Part shown: positions 50,971-58,873 of the stretch, one piece after another | Position numbering within the stretch: position 1 is the stretch's first letter | Layout: each line of letters starts with the position of its first letter | Source: Halovenus carboxidivorans | GTDB taxonomy: Archaea > Halobacteriota > Halobacteria > Halobacteriales > Haloarculaceae | Length of the DNA stretch: 64,000 bases | Direction: 5' to 3' | Assembly (NCBI RefSeq): GCF_009831575.1 | Contig: NZ_WUUT01000004.1 | Span: forward strand, 288,138-352,137 | The notes under the pieces: generated by a model | What the model was told of the DNA's origin: nothing | The model's database searches: none | The model's input: the letters and a program-made list of their open reading frames with translations, nothing else | Program-made: the position numbers and the translations under genes

Positions 50971-53144
50971 TATTCTCCCTCCGTTCTTGGCTCTATCAGT
51001 GCGTGCTCCTGCGGCGTTGCCTCGATTCTGAGCCGTGTGTCGATCAGCCCGGATACCTTGAACAGTGCCTCACTGTGGTCTGAGTCGGTACCTGTCTTGA
51101 GCTCGAACAGTTCCTGTTTTTCCCGCTGTGAGAGCTGGAAGTACTCTACGACGGAGTCCGGGACGCGGTCGTGCCGCATGAATACCTTGCCGGGTATGTT
51201 GTCCAAGATTTCCCGGCCTTCCCGGCAGTAGGTGAAGTGGGAGGCGTTCTGTGAGATCAGCGTAACTGCGGTGTTCGTGTCCCGTCCTTCGAGGACAAAC
51301 CGGTTCAGGATTCGACGACCGGTTTCATCGTTCATCAGGATTCTTACCTCGTCAACTACAACCAAGGTCTTCCGTTGATCCTGACTGACTTCTGCGTAGA
51401 TCTGCTGCACTAAGTCAACGAGGAGTTCGGTGTTTTCTTCCTGACCTCGTTCTTCGACCTGGAAGCAGACTGTATCGTGGCTGAAGCTGTAATCTTCGTC
51501 CCTGCCGAGCGTGTAAGTAGAGCCGTCGAGGGTTCGAGCGATGCTTCTGTACTCGTTTTTCGGATCGACGATGATGATCCGAAGGTTGGGATAGGCGAGG
51601 GAGGCTCGAAGGATTTCGATCTTCGTGGCGTAGCTCTTTCCGGAGCCGACCATACCCATCCGTGCCATCGAATGGGAGCTCCAGTCAAACCGGTCGAATA
51701 GGGCAGGTGCTTCGTCTGAAGTGTCGACGCCGTAAATTACGCCGTTTTCTTGGACGTTATCTCGGACTGCGAATGTGAATCCTGCTGCTGCGCACTTGGC
51801 GGGTAGAAGCATCGTTTCCCGCAGGTGATCGGTGTACAGCATCGAGTCTGTGTAGTGTGCGTCAACCGTTCGGAAGACCGCCCGGTCGTATTCTATCTGT
51901 ACGGTTTCAAGCCGGTTACAGACTTTTTGATAGGTTCTGTCGCAGGTCTCCTGGTCCTCACTGTGGACGGTGATGTAGACGCCGTAGTCGACAGGCTGGT
52001 CTTCCCGGTTGGCAAGTAGGTCGAGGAACCACTCGGTATCCTCTAACAGTCCTTCGAGCTTGTTGGTGCCGCGGTAGCCTTGGTGGAGTAGCGAATCGAT
52101 TTCTGCGTTCAGCTTTTCGGAGATTCGTTGCAGTTTCTTCGAGGTTTCTGCGGTGCTTTTCGGTTCGATGACTTGGACAACATCGACCATTCCATCTGTT
52201 CTCTGTAGCTGTGCGAGCCATCCTGCCTCGACAGATGAGGGGAATTCGGTGACGTACACCGTCTTCCTGTACTCTCCTCTGCCATCCTTCGGCTGTCCGG
52301 TGTAGAACGGGCTTGGACGCGGGTTTCGCCTCCGTTCTTGCTGAATCAGATTTTCCAACTCCCGTTTCTCTAATCGCTGTGCGGCGAGGTCTCCGGTGTT
52401 CAACGTCGACAGAACATCTCTGCACCGGGAGTCAAGTTCGTTGAGAAGGACTTGCCTTTCTATGTCCTCTTCTTTCTCTTCGAGGATAGATAGCCGTTCT
52501 CTGAGCTGTTTTTCTATCCAGCGCTGACTGTCTCGTCCGACACGAACCACGATAAAGTGCCTTGTCCGAGAAAGATTGGCGTCGCTGAATTCGTCGATAT
52601 GCTCCACGTAGTCGTTCTTCAGTACATCGTCTGGCGATCTGTTCTCCCTGATATTGTCTCTGTAGTCGTTCAGCGAGAGTGGCTTCTGTCTGGAATATAT
52701 CTGGACTGGGTAGGACACCCTCTCGAAGAGGCTGCGGTAGATGGAGATCAACGCCTGCTGCTCCGTCTCAGTCCGCATCTCCAAGTTAGCCGGTTCGACC
52801 TCGATAGCGGCTGCGACCTCACCGGTTTCAGTAACGACGTAGTCTTCAGAAACCTCTTCAAATCCGTCTTCTTCGAGGTTTCGCCAGCGGATATACCAGG
52901 AGACAGCATCTGCGGCGAGTTCGTCAAGAAACCGGTCGAAGGGCCGATATCCGTACCAGGCCAGCCCGACCAGTAGCGAAACAGTGAGCCAGAACATCAA
53001 GGCGAGGCCCGCTGTAGAACCTAAAAGCAGGATACACAGGGCAGGGAACAAACCGATCCTCAGCAGTTCCTTCCAGGTGAACTGCCCGAAGAACTGGGTA
53101 GGAACATTTAGGCCGCCCGGCATCCGGTAGTCGACTCGACTCAT
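50970..53144 (-). CDS. VirB4/TraC-type secretion ATPase with N-terminal VirB3-like membrane part
   Basis: The product has 724 residues from ATG 53144, whose ATGA overlaps the upstream stop and which has GGAGGAG as ribosome site. Residues ~25-60 form two membrane segments, a PrgI/VirB3-like region fused to the ATPase. The motor has Walker A GMVGSGKSYATK (about 500), Walker B TLVVVDEVRILM and VTLISQNASHF. It powers pilus or channel assembly in conjugation. It is the best marker for a type IV system here. Confidence 0.92.
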   Translation of the reverse strand: MSRVDYRMPGGLNVPTQFFGQFTWKELLRIGLFPALCILLLGSTAGLALMFWLTVSLLVGLAWYGYRPFDRFLDELAADAVSWYIRWRNLEEDGFEEVSEDYVVTETGEVAAAIEVEPANLEMRTETEQQALISIYRSLFERVSYPVQIYSRQKPLSLNDYRDNIRENRSPDDVLKNDYVEHIDEFSDANLSRTRHFIVVRVGRDSQRWIEKQLRERLSILEEKEEDIERQVLLNELDSRCRDVLSTLNTGDLAAQRLEKRELENLIQQERRRNPRPSPFYTGQPKDGRGEYRKTVYVTEFPSSVEAGWLAQLQRTDGMVDVVQVIEPKSTAETSKKLQRISEKLNAEIDSLLHQGYRGTNKLEGLLEDTEWFLDLLANREDQPVDYGVYITVHSEDQETCDRTYQKVCNRLETVQIEYDRAVFRTVDAHYTDSMLYTDHLRETMLLPAKCAAAGFTFAVRDNVQENGVIYGVDTSDEAPALFDRFDWSSHSMARMGMVGSGKSYATKIEILRASLAYPNLRIIIVDPKNEYRSIARTLDGSTYTLGRDEDYSFSHDTVCFQVEERGQEENTELLVDLVQQIYAEVSQDQRKTLVVVDEVRILMNDETGRRILNRFVLEGRDTNTAVTLISQNASHFTYCREGREILDNIPGKVFMRHDRVPDSVVEYFQLSQREKQELFELKTGTDSDHSEALFKVSGLIDTRLRIEATPQEHALIEPRTEGE

Positions 53145-54241
53145 TTCCACTCACTCCTCCTTTCACGAGGATGTCTTCTTCTACCGCGGTTTCTTCGCCT
53201 TTCAGAAGCCTCTCGCCGGTCCTTGCCTCCAACACGTTCCCGGATACCGCCGACACGTTTCTTCACGGTTCTACTCACTCGGTATCCTTGACCAACTGCA
53301 GCTTGCGATGCTGACCAGACTTGAAACGGCACCAGCAGTAGGAGAACAAGGCTGGCGATACCGAGAAGCCAGTTTGCCGCAGTCTGTAGTACTGTTGCAC
53401 CGTCACCTCTCATCAACGCTAGTGAAAACCGGAGCACCAGAAGATCAAGTGGTGCGAAGATCAGTGCTGCGAACCATCCGGCGATGAACGTGTTGGCGTA
53501 ACGTTTCACTCTTGGAATACTCCACATGAGAGCGAGCAAGGGGCTGATAGCGGCGACAAACAGAATGTATACTGCCCTAAGAATGAACAACACTACCAGA
53601 GCGAGTAGAGCGGTAGCTTTCACGACAACCGCAAGGATAAGCCCTGAGCCCAGGCCAAACAGTTCCCTAATGGAGACTTCCATACCAGTTGGAGCAAAAG
53701 CCGTATTTAGAGCGTTTATTAACTCAACGACAAGTTCCAGTAACGGTAAGGAGAATGCACCGAAGACTAGAGCAATGATAACTCGTGGAAGCATCATCCG
53801 GACCTCAGCGAACGAGAACCCCAGAATTGGCCCGGTCATGTAGAGCAGTCCCGCAGCCATGAAGACCACCGTAGCAAGCAGGTAACTGATGTAGAGTACC
53901 TGCTGGTGGACTTCCTGTACTGCCGAACTATGCTGGACGGATGGTGTCGTGGTCACAGCATCGTAGACGTATCTGACCAGAGCCTGGACTAAGTCCCGAA
54001 ATGGCTGGTAGAAAATCGATTTCAGTATTTCCACCAGTTTTCCCTGCCAGTCACTCAATAGCCCTACCAGATCTTCAAGCGGACCGACAATCGGATCAAG
54101 ACTGATGCCGGAACCGTCTTCCTCTTCTTCTTCCGGCGGTTCCGGCTGCTCTTGATGCGTGTCGGCTGCTGCCAATCCAGTGAAACTAGCAGCGATCAAG
54201 ATAGCGGCAGCCAGTGCAGCTCCGTACGCGTACGTGTTCAT
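53141..54241 (-). CDS. VirB6/TrbL-like polytopic membrane protein with signal peptide
   Basis: The product has 366 residues from ATG 54241. A cleavable signal (YAYGAALAAAILIAASFTG, ending at AAADT) is followed by a Pro/Glu-rich stretch, an amphipathic region, about six membrane segments, and a basic Arg-rich cytosolic tail. This is the VirB6/TrbL plan, the channel-forming inner-membrane core of type IV systems. It begins one base after the VirB2-like stop. Confidence 0.8.
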   Translation of the reverse strand: MNTYAYGAALAAAILIAASFTGLAAADTHQEQPEPPEEEEEDGSGISLDPIVGPLEDLVGLLSDWQGKLVEILKSIFYQPFRDLVQALVRYVYDAVTTTPSVQHSSAVQEVHQQVLYISYLLATVVFMAAGLLYMTGPILGFSFAEVRMMLPRVIIALVFGAFSLPLLELVVELINALNTAFAPTGMEVSIRELFGLGSGLILAVVVKATALLALVVLFILRAVYILFVAAISPLLALMWSIPRVKRYANTFIAGWFAALIFAPLDLLVLRFSLALMRGDGATVLQTAANWLLGIASLVLLLLVPFQVWSASQAAVGQGYRVSRTVKKRVGGIRERVGGKDRREASERRRNRGRRRHPRERRSEWK

Positions 54242-54242
54242 C

Positions 54243-54626
54243 TTATTCCCCCTCCGAACCGGTGCAGAATGCATCCCCGCCGAGTGAGGCAACCAGGTAG
54301 TCAACAATCATCGGTGCTGCCAGTAGGAGAACAACACCGACGAAGACGTGTCGAACTAGCTTCTTCCCGGTTCTAGTCCAGTCCTCACCAGGAATCATGT
54401 ACATCACACCGCTGACTGAAAACCCGAGGACACCGAGACTGACACCTGCGAGAAATGCCAGCGTGGTAAACGAGTCAATCAGCGACAGCAACGGCTGCAG
54501 GCTCTCCGGTGGCTGGCAGCCCATTGAACTTTGCAGTAGTGGGAGTGCTATCCAGAACGGGATAGCGGTAGGTTTGATTAGCCGAACGATGCGCCGTGCC
54601 GTTCCAGGTTGGATCCTGTCCAGCAT
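54243..54626 (-). CDS. VirB2/TrbC-like small membrane (pilin-like) protein
   Basis: The product has 127 residues from ATG 54626, which lies at the right distance from the TATA element at 54664-54670. An N-terminal hydrophobic region (IPFWIALPLLQSSMG) is probably a signal sequence; two further segments (FTTLAFLAGVSLGVLGFSVSG and FVGVVLLLAAPMIVDYLV) flank a short polar loop, as in VirB2/TrbC pilins. First gene of the leftward secretion operon. Confidence 0.75.
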   Translation of the reverse strand: MLDRIQPGTARRIVRLIKPTAIPFWIALPLLQSSMGCQPPESLQPLLSLIDSFTTLAFLAGVSLGVLGFSVSGVMYMIPGEDWTRTGKKLVRHVFVGVVLLLAAPMIVDYLVASLGGDAFCTGSEGE

Positions 54627-54663
54627 GCAGCCTGGACTTGGAAGGGCAGGATAATTACTGGGG

Positions 54664-54670
54664 TATAATA
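54664..54670 (-). promoter_or_regulatory. TATA element of the type IV secretion operon
   Basis: TATTATA on the minus strand sits about 40 bases before ATG 54626, giving a predicted start near 54640 and a leader of ~14 bases. It is the only promoter I see for the operon running down to 47677. Confidence 0.45.
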
Positions 54671-54708
54671 CTGTAAGAAATTGACCGGGAGGGGGTGTTT
54701 CTTCCCTT

Positions 54709-54727
54709 GGGTGAAGATTCTTCACCC
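54709..54727. promoter_or_regulatory. Perfect 19-base palindrome upstream of the secretion operon
   Basis: GGGTGAAGATTCTTCACCC has 9-base perfect arms around one central base. It lies about 40-60 bases upstream of the operon's TATA element and within the divergent region before the gene at 54835. No transcript ends here, so a regulator operator is more likely than a terminator. Confidence 0.5.
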
Positions 54728-54793
54728 GTTAGCCAGGTCCACTACGCCTAGAACACTGTTAGCGTGTATGTGGGTGGGTGGCATAGCAATCAA

Positions 54794-54801
54794 TTATAAA
54801 A
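54794..54801 (+). promoter_or_regulatory. TATA element of the unknown gene at 54835
   Basis: TTATAAAA is 34-41 bases upstream of ATG 54835 and predicts a leader of about 11 bases. It favours the ATG over the upstream TTG at 54805. Confidence 0.45.
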
Positions 54802-54834
54802 AAGTTGTCATTCAGCAGTAAGTATAGAATCACT

Positions 54835-55353
54835 ATGCATCCTGAAGACGTGAACCCCGACGATTACGGCAGAACACATTTCCGAAACCTATTGGACCAG
54901 TTCGAGGACCACCCAGACTGGCATTTCTCCGATATTACTGATGCAAAAGATGAAATAGTAGAGAGTGCAGCAGATTTCAATCATAATGAAGTATACATTG
55001 ATCATAACGAGACTGATGCAACCTTGCGTCTGACTGTTCCACACTCTTACGAACCGGTCTTATCAGCTAGTGGCAGTATGCAACAACCATTAGACGGTAC
55101 ACAAAGACAGGATCCATACGAAGATTCATTTGGGGAGGAGATTCAGGAAACGTACCAGTCAATCGTAGCAGATCATGACGCCGAATACTTGAGTAAAAAT
55201 CAGACGGATCCACTACACATTATACAGTTGGAAGTTCCATTGGATTACGACGAAGACACCCTTGAGGAAAGCCTGTACGTCGCTACCGATATTTCACAAG
55301 AGATCCAGCAGGTCAATGACGATGTTCTCAGCGTTTTAGAAGAACACAGATAG
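54835..55353 (+). CDS. Unknown element protein, acidic, soluble
   Basis: This is a 172-residue product. Very acidic, no membrane segment or signal. It begins HPEDVNPDDYGRTHFRNLL and ends with a helix (ISQEIQQVNDDVLSVLEEH). I see no family motif. It diverges from the secretion operon across a 208-base control region and precedes another unknown gene and the membrane peptidase. Confidence 0.6.
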   Translation: MHPEDVNPDDYGRTHFRNLLDQFEDHPDWHFSDITDAKDEIVESAADFNHNEVYIDHNETDATLRLTVPHSYEPVLSASGSMQQPLDGTQRQDPYEDSFGEEIQETYQSIVADHDAEYLSKNQTDPLHIIQLEVPLDYDEDTLEESLYVATDISQEIQQVNDDVLSVLEEHR

Positions 55354-55397
55354 TTACGGGAAACGATTAAGACCTACCCGTCTATTCCTTTCTCCCA

Positions 55398-55892
55398 ATG
55401 ACGGAGGAAGAACTAGAATGGTACCACGCTGGAATCTCTATGATGAAGAAAGACGGTGACGGCAGATATGTCAGAGTCCCGGATCGGATCTTCCGCGACG
55501 AAGAAATACTCAGATTGGGACACAGCGTCGATTGGTATTTCAACGATGCTTCGAGGACACTGATTATAACCCATAACCACCTCGAAAAAGAGGATTATGA
55601 GTACAGCGGAGCATCTACAAGATTTACTGAGGGAGACAGCAAGTATGGTCTTACAGTGCCAAAACCGTTCTACGATGATGATGCAGGAATTGAAGGGACC
55701 AGCATCACAAATGATGTGATGGAAAAGTTAGACTTGCCGAAAGATGGCTTCCTTCACTTCGTATATCACAGCGGTATGATCTCAGGAACGAAGGAGTCGT
55801 GTTACATTCTAACAGAAGAGCAGTTCGATAAGCGATTTTCTGACTCAGACGTGTGGGACGGTGCGTTAGACCAGGTTCCGAAGTTCTTCTAA
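55398..55892 (+). CDS. Unknown element protein, acidic, paired with the membrane peptidase
   Basis: This is a 164-residue soluble protein with short beta-strand-like blocks (SVDWYFNDASRTLIITHNHL, KYGLTVPKPFYDD, LDLPKDGFLHFVYH). The pattern loosely resembles AbrB/SpoVT-like swapped hairpins, but I cannot support that. Its stop is five bases before the ATG of the peptidase gene, so they are probably co-translated and may work together. Confidence 0.6.
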   Translation: MTEEELEWYHAGISMMKKDGDGRYVRVPDRIFRDEEILRLGHSVDWYFNDASRTLIITHNHLEKEDYEYSGASTRFTEGDSKYGLTVPKPFYDDDAGIEGTSITNDVMEKLDLPKDGFLHFVYHSGMISGTKESCYILTEEQFDKRFSDSDVWDGALDQVPKFF

Positions 55893-55897
55893 ACACG

Positions 55898-57610
55898 ATG
55901 TCCTCGTTTATTCTGTTAAATAGGTCTCAGACAGAAATTACCGGACTAGACAGGGACGGGATTCGCTCAGAGCTCAGAAAAATCAGTGAAGACACGGACA
56001 TTGAGTTTGAGGGATCCTCACTTACAGGCACATCCAGCACTGAAGGTTTTGACCTCAAGTACAAATGGAGAATTGACAAAGAAGATGTCTATGTACTAAC
56101 TGAGGAGTGTTACGTCGATAGAAAGTGGTACTACCTGGTTCTTGCCTCCGTTCTCGGTTTTGCTGCGGCCTTCACCCTTTTTTCAGTAGGTGCGGTGATA
56201 ACGCCAGGTGGTCTGCTGAACTTCGCTAAGATGGATTCAATAGGATTTGCCGCAACGATGAGTGGTCTAGGTATTTTTCTAATATCGGTGATGATTTATC
56301 TCATTGCCAACTCGGTGCCAGCTTCTATTGAGAGCTTACTTCCAGAACTGAGAAAGAAGTCCGATCCGCTTACACGAGATTCACAGTATTTCACACAGCG
56401 GATAATAGTATTTCTCGCCTCAGTTTTAGGCAGCCTCGGTTACATACTAAAATCATTTGTCTTGCTGATTTCGGGAGCACTTCTCTGTTATTTCTTGCTG
56501 TACTGGCTGTTGTTCGCTGAAGACAAATTCGACGGCTCAATGGGAAGATTCAACGAAGTTGGAAGGTCGGTGGTGGATTGCTTTCTCGGTGCGGTAGGAT
56601 TACGAAATAACGAATCTAGGAAGCTCGATTTCGTAATTCCGGTATTAACCGGCGAGTACCTGATTGCAGTCATTACCGCAGTTGTTATTCCAGGATTCTT
56701 CCTTGCTTTTTCCGTGTATTTTGGCTTCTTCGGCGTGATGCTGGCGGGTGTTGGAATTCTTCTTCTAACTCAGTCTTATTTGGAACGGTTCTCGAAGAAC
56801 ATCTCTGGCAACCGTGTCGTTGAAGCAATAAGGAACATACAGCAAGATCACCGAGTTGAAACAGATAAAAAACCCAGAGCATTCTGGTTCATTTTGGTGA
56901 TCCTCGGTTCTTACCTGATGCTGGCTCTAGTCCTCTCTATCTTCTACTTTTATCAGAAGCTACTATTCAATCCGTTTGAAATGCCCCTCCTCGCGATTAT
57001 TGCATTCTATGCGACGACTCCTATTCTGTATTTTGCGGTCGGGCTCATGTATCAGACGGTGACTTGGGCTAAGGAGAAGATTAGTTTATTCAGGGCTGCC
57101 TCACCCGTTGAGTATGACTTTGACACTTCAGCTAAGGTCTATCAGATTGGAGATGTGAAAGATAGTCCAGCTGCTCTCTCAACAGGCTTCAATGACTACA
57201 TTTTCATTCCATCAAAGTTCATAGAGAGTGACCATTTCGGAAAAAGAGAGTTAGAGGCTATCGTTGCCCATGAGGAAAAGCACATCCAGGCCAGAGAGGG
57301 CGTTTTGTTCTTTTATCTGCCTTTCTTATCGATCCTATTGTTTACCGGGCAGAATGTTCTCTATGCTCTCCTGAACTTTCGGGAGAGAGAATTTCAGGCC
57401 GATCAATACGCTAAGGAGAAAGTGGGCGAAGACGAGATTGTCTCCGCCCTCAACAAAGCTAAAATGATCGGTAAAAGTGGAGGTTCAGGGAATGACGGCC
57501 CGACACGCTGGCAAGAACATTTCGGCCTATTTTTCGGTTCATTCGCACACTCACAGGCACATCCAGGAATTGATGAGCGGAAGAGCCGTTTGAGAGGCGG
57601 TGGAGAGTAG
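55898..57610 (+). CDS. Polytopic M48-type membrane metallopeptidase
   Basis: The product has 570 residues from ATG 55898. A soluble N-terminal part (~70 residues) is followed by about eight membrane segments; a cytosolic-facing peptidase domain carries the zinc motif VAHEEKHIQ (HExxH) and the third ligand Glu in REREFQADQYAKE, followed by the SALNKAKMIGKSG helix of M48 proteases. It is twice the size of chromosomal HtpX (8219-9085) in this window, with extra N-terminal segments. It could process a membrane or exported protein of the element. Confidence 0.85.
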   Translation: MSSFILLNRSQTEITGLDRDGIRSELRKISEDTDIEFEGSSLTGTSSTEGFDLKYKWRIDKEDVYVLTEECYVDRKWYYLVLASVLGFAAAFTLFSVGAVITPGGLLNFAKMDSIGFAATMSGLGIFLISVMIYLIANSVPASIESLLPELRKKSDPLTRDSQYFTQRIIVFLASVLGSLGYILKSFVLLISGALLCYFLLYWLLFAEDKFDGSMGRFNEVGRSVVDCFLGAVGLRNNESRKLDFVIPVLTGEYLIAVITAVVIPGFFLAFSVYFGFFGVMLAGVGILLLTQSYLERFSKNISGNRVVEAIRNIQQDHRVETDKKPRAFWFILVILGSYLMLALVLSIFYFYQKLLFNPFEMPLLAIIAFYATTPILYFAVGLMYQTVTWAKEKISLFRAASPVEYDFDTSAKVYQIGDVKDSPAALSTGFNDYIFIPSKFIESDHFGKRELEAIVAHEEKHIQAREGVLFFYLPFLSILLFTGQNVLYALLNFREREFQADQYAKEKVGEDEIVSALNKAKMIGKSGGSGNDGPTRWQEHFGLFFGSFAHSQAHPGIDERKSRLRGGGE

Positions 57611-57710
57611 CATCTGAAACTTGGTGTCTGATCATCCACTACTCAGTTCCTTTCCCGTATTTCGGTAGAGGTGATTCATAATTCAAGGTGAGACCTATGT
57701 TTTCGATGGT

Positions 57711-58661
57711 TTGGACGAGCTTTACGAAACCGCCGAAATACTGCCGGATGTGGAGCGTCAAGATGTCTACGCACACCACATCGGGGAAGATGAGTGGGAG
57801 GAGGTGCCGTACCGAGATAGTTTGTGGACTGATGATGGACGTACAACTGGTGTAGTATCTTCATCAACTGACTTCTACAACATCATCCAGTATGGAGATA
57901 TTCTGGAGACGGTTGGTGATGCTGCTGGAAGCCATGGCTTGGATCCGTCCGGCAGAGTAACCGTTTCTCCTACAGCGCATAAGATGAGTGCCTCATTGAA
58001 TTTCGATGAGGAGATCTATCCGAGTGAGGACGATCCTATCGACTTGGGTTTGAAGGTGCAGAGCGGGCACTCAGGGTTTCATGCGTTGAAGTATGATATC
58101 GGGGCGGAGAGACAGGTATGCAGCAACGGAATGATGGCATTTGTTTCCGATCTGCATTTCCAGCAGACTCACGGCGAACCGTTCCAACCCGGATTAGCTT
58201 ACAATGCCGTCGACGCTGTCGTAGAAAGTCCTGAAGTCGTTGAGGATCGCCTGGAAAAGGCCCAAGAACAAGAGTTGGTGAACAGGGATGAGGCACTATT
58301 GGTTTTGATGGATACGGGAATTGATCAATACTTAGAACAGCCTGTTCCTGACCTGATTAACGCGTTGCAGAGTGAGGTAGATGATCCTGATTCTCCGACG
58401 CTGTACGAGACGTATAATGCAGGTACACGTGCATTGACGCACTACACGGACGGTATACCGGATTACGACCTCGATCAGGGCTTCGAAGCATTATCCAACC
58501 TGCTTGAAAACGGGAACTCCGAAGTTCCGGAAGGAAATAAAGTCGGAAGTCAGGCTGTCAGCAGGCGAAGCCTGCAACTAATCGAAGGAGACGATGTGGA
58601 ACCGTATTGGGATGGTGAAATTGAATCACTCCGAGAGCTGAGGAATGCCCGTGAACTGTAG
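57711..58661 (+). CDS. DUF932-like phage/plasmid protein
   Basis: This 316-residue protein begins at TTG 57711, since no ATG or GTG lies between it and the in-frame stop at 57672; upstream codons still look coding (a YVFDG segment), so the real start may be a rare codon or the 5' end is damaged. Blocks QYGDILETVGDAAGSHGLD, FDEEIYPSEDD and VCSNGMMAFVSDLHFQQTH resemble the DUF932 family of phages, plasmids and ICEs, whose role is unclear (often linked to recombination or anti-restriction). It precedes the toxin-like gene. Confidence 0.65.
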   Translation: MDELYETAEILPDVERQDVYAHHIGEDEWEEVPYRDSLWTDDGRTTGVVSSSTDFYNIIQYGDILETVGDAAGSHGLDPSGRVTVSPTAHKMSASLNFDEEIYPSEDDPIDLGLKVQSGHSGFHALKYDIGAERQVCSNGMMAFVSDLHFQQTHGEPFQPGLAYNAVDAVVESPEVVEDRLEKAQEQELVNRDEALLVLMDTGIDQYLEQPVPDLINALQSEVDDPDSPTLYETYNAGTRALTHYTDGIPDYDLDQGFEALSNLLENGNSEVPEGNKVGSQAVSRRSLQLIEGDDVEPYWDGEIESLRELRNAREL

Positions 58662-58677
58662 ACCTGTCTTTATTGAT

Positions 58678-58731
58678 CGAGTATTAGGCACTTTACTCGG
58701 TGAGTACAGTTAAAAACTGTAAACAGTACTC
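58678..58731. repeat. Cluster of GAGTA half-sites upstream of the toxin-like gene
   Basis: GAGTA occurs at 58679-58683 and 58703-58707 and its complement TACTC at 58694-58698 and 58727-58731, in alternating orientation, with CAGTT/AACTG arms at 58707-58719 between. A further GAGTA lies near 58784. This looks like a multi-site operator; a transcript terminator for the gene ending at 58661 is the alternative. Confidence 0.4.
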
Positions 58732-58873
58732 GTCAATTTTATTTTTCAGTCTTAGTAAATAGACAGTAAACTCAATAGATAGAGTATTATAGTCGCTTAT
58801 ATGATGCTTTTCCTTAACACTATTGCCTTCCACCTATAATAGGGACAGTATCGTCGAAAGACGTAATCTGATC

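Noticed and set aside
54709-54727. The 19-base palindrome as a transcription terminator
   Set aside because: No gene ends near it from either side (both flanking units start here and diverge), and no T-run follows.
55398-55892. AbrB/SpoVT-type DNA-binding protein
   Set aside because: Strand-like blocks are suggestive, but the length and lack of a clear swapped-hairpin motif do not support the call.
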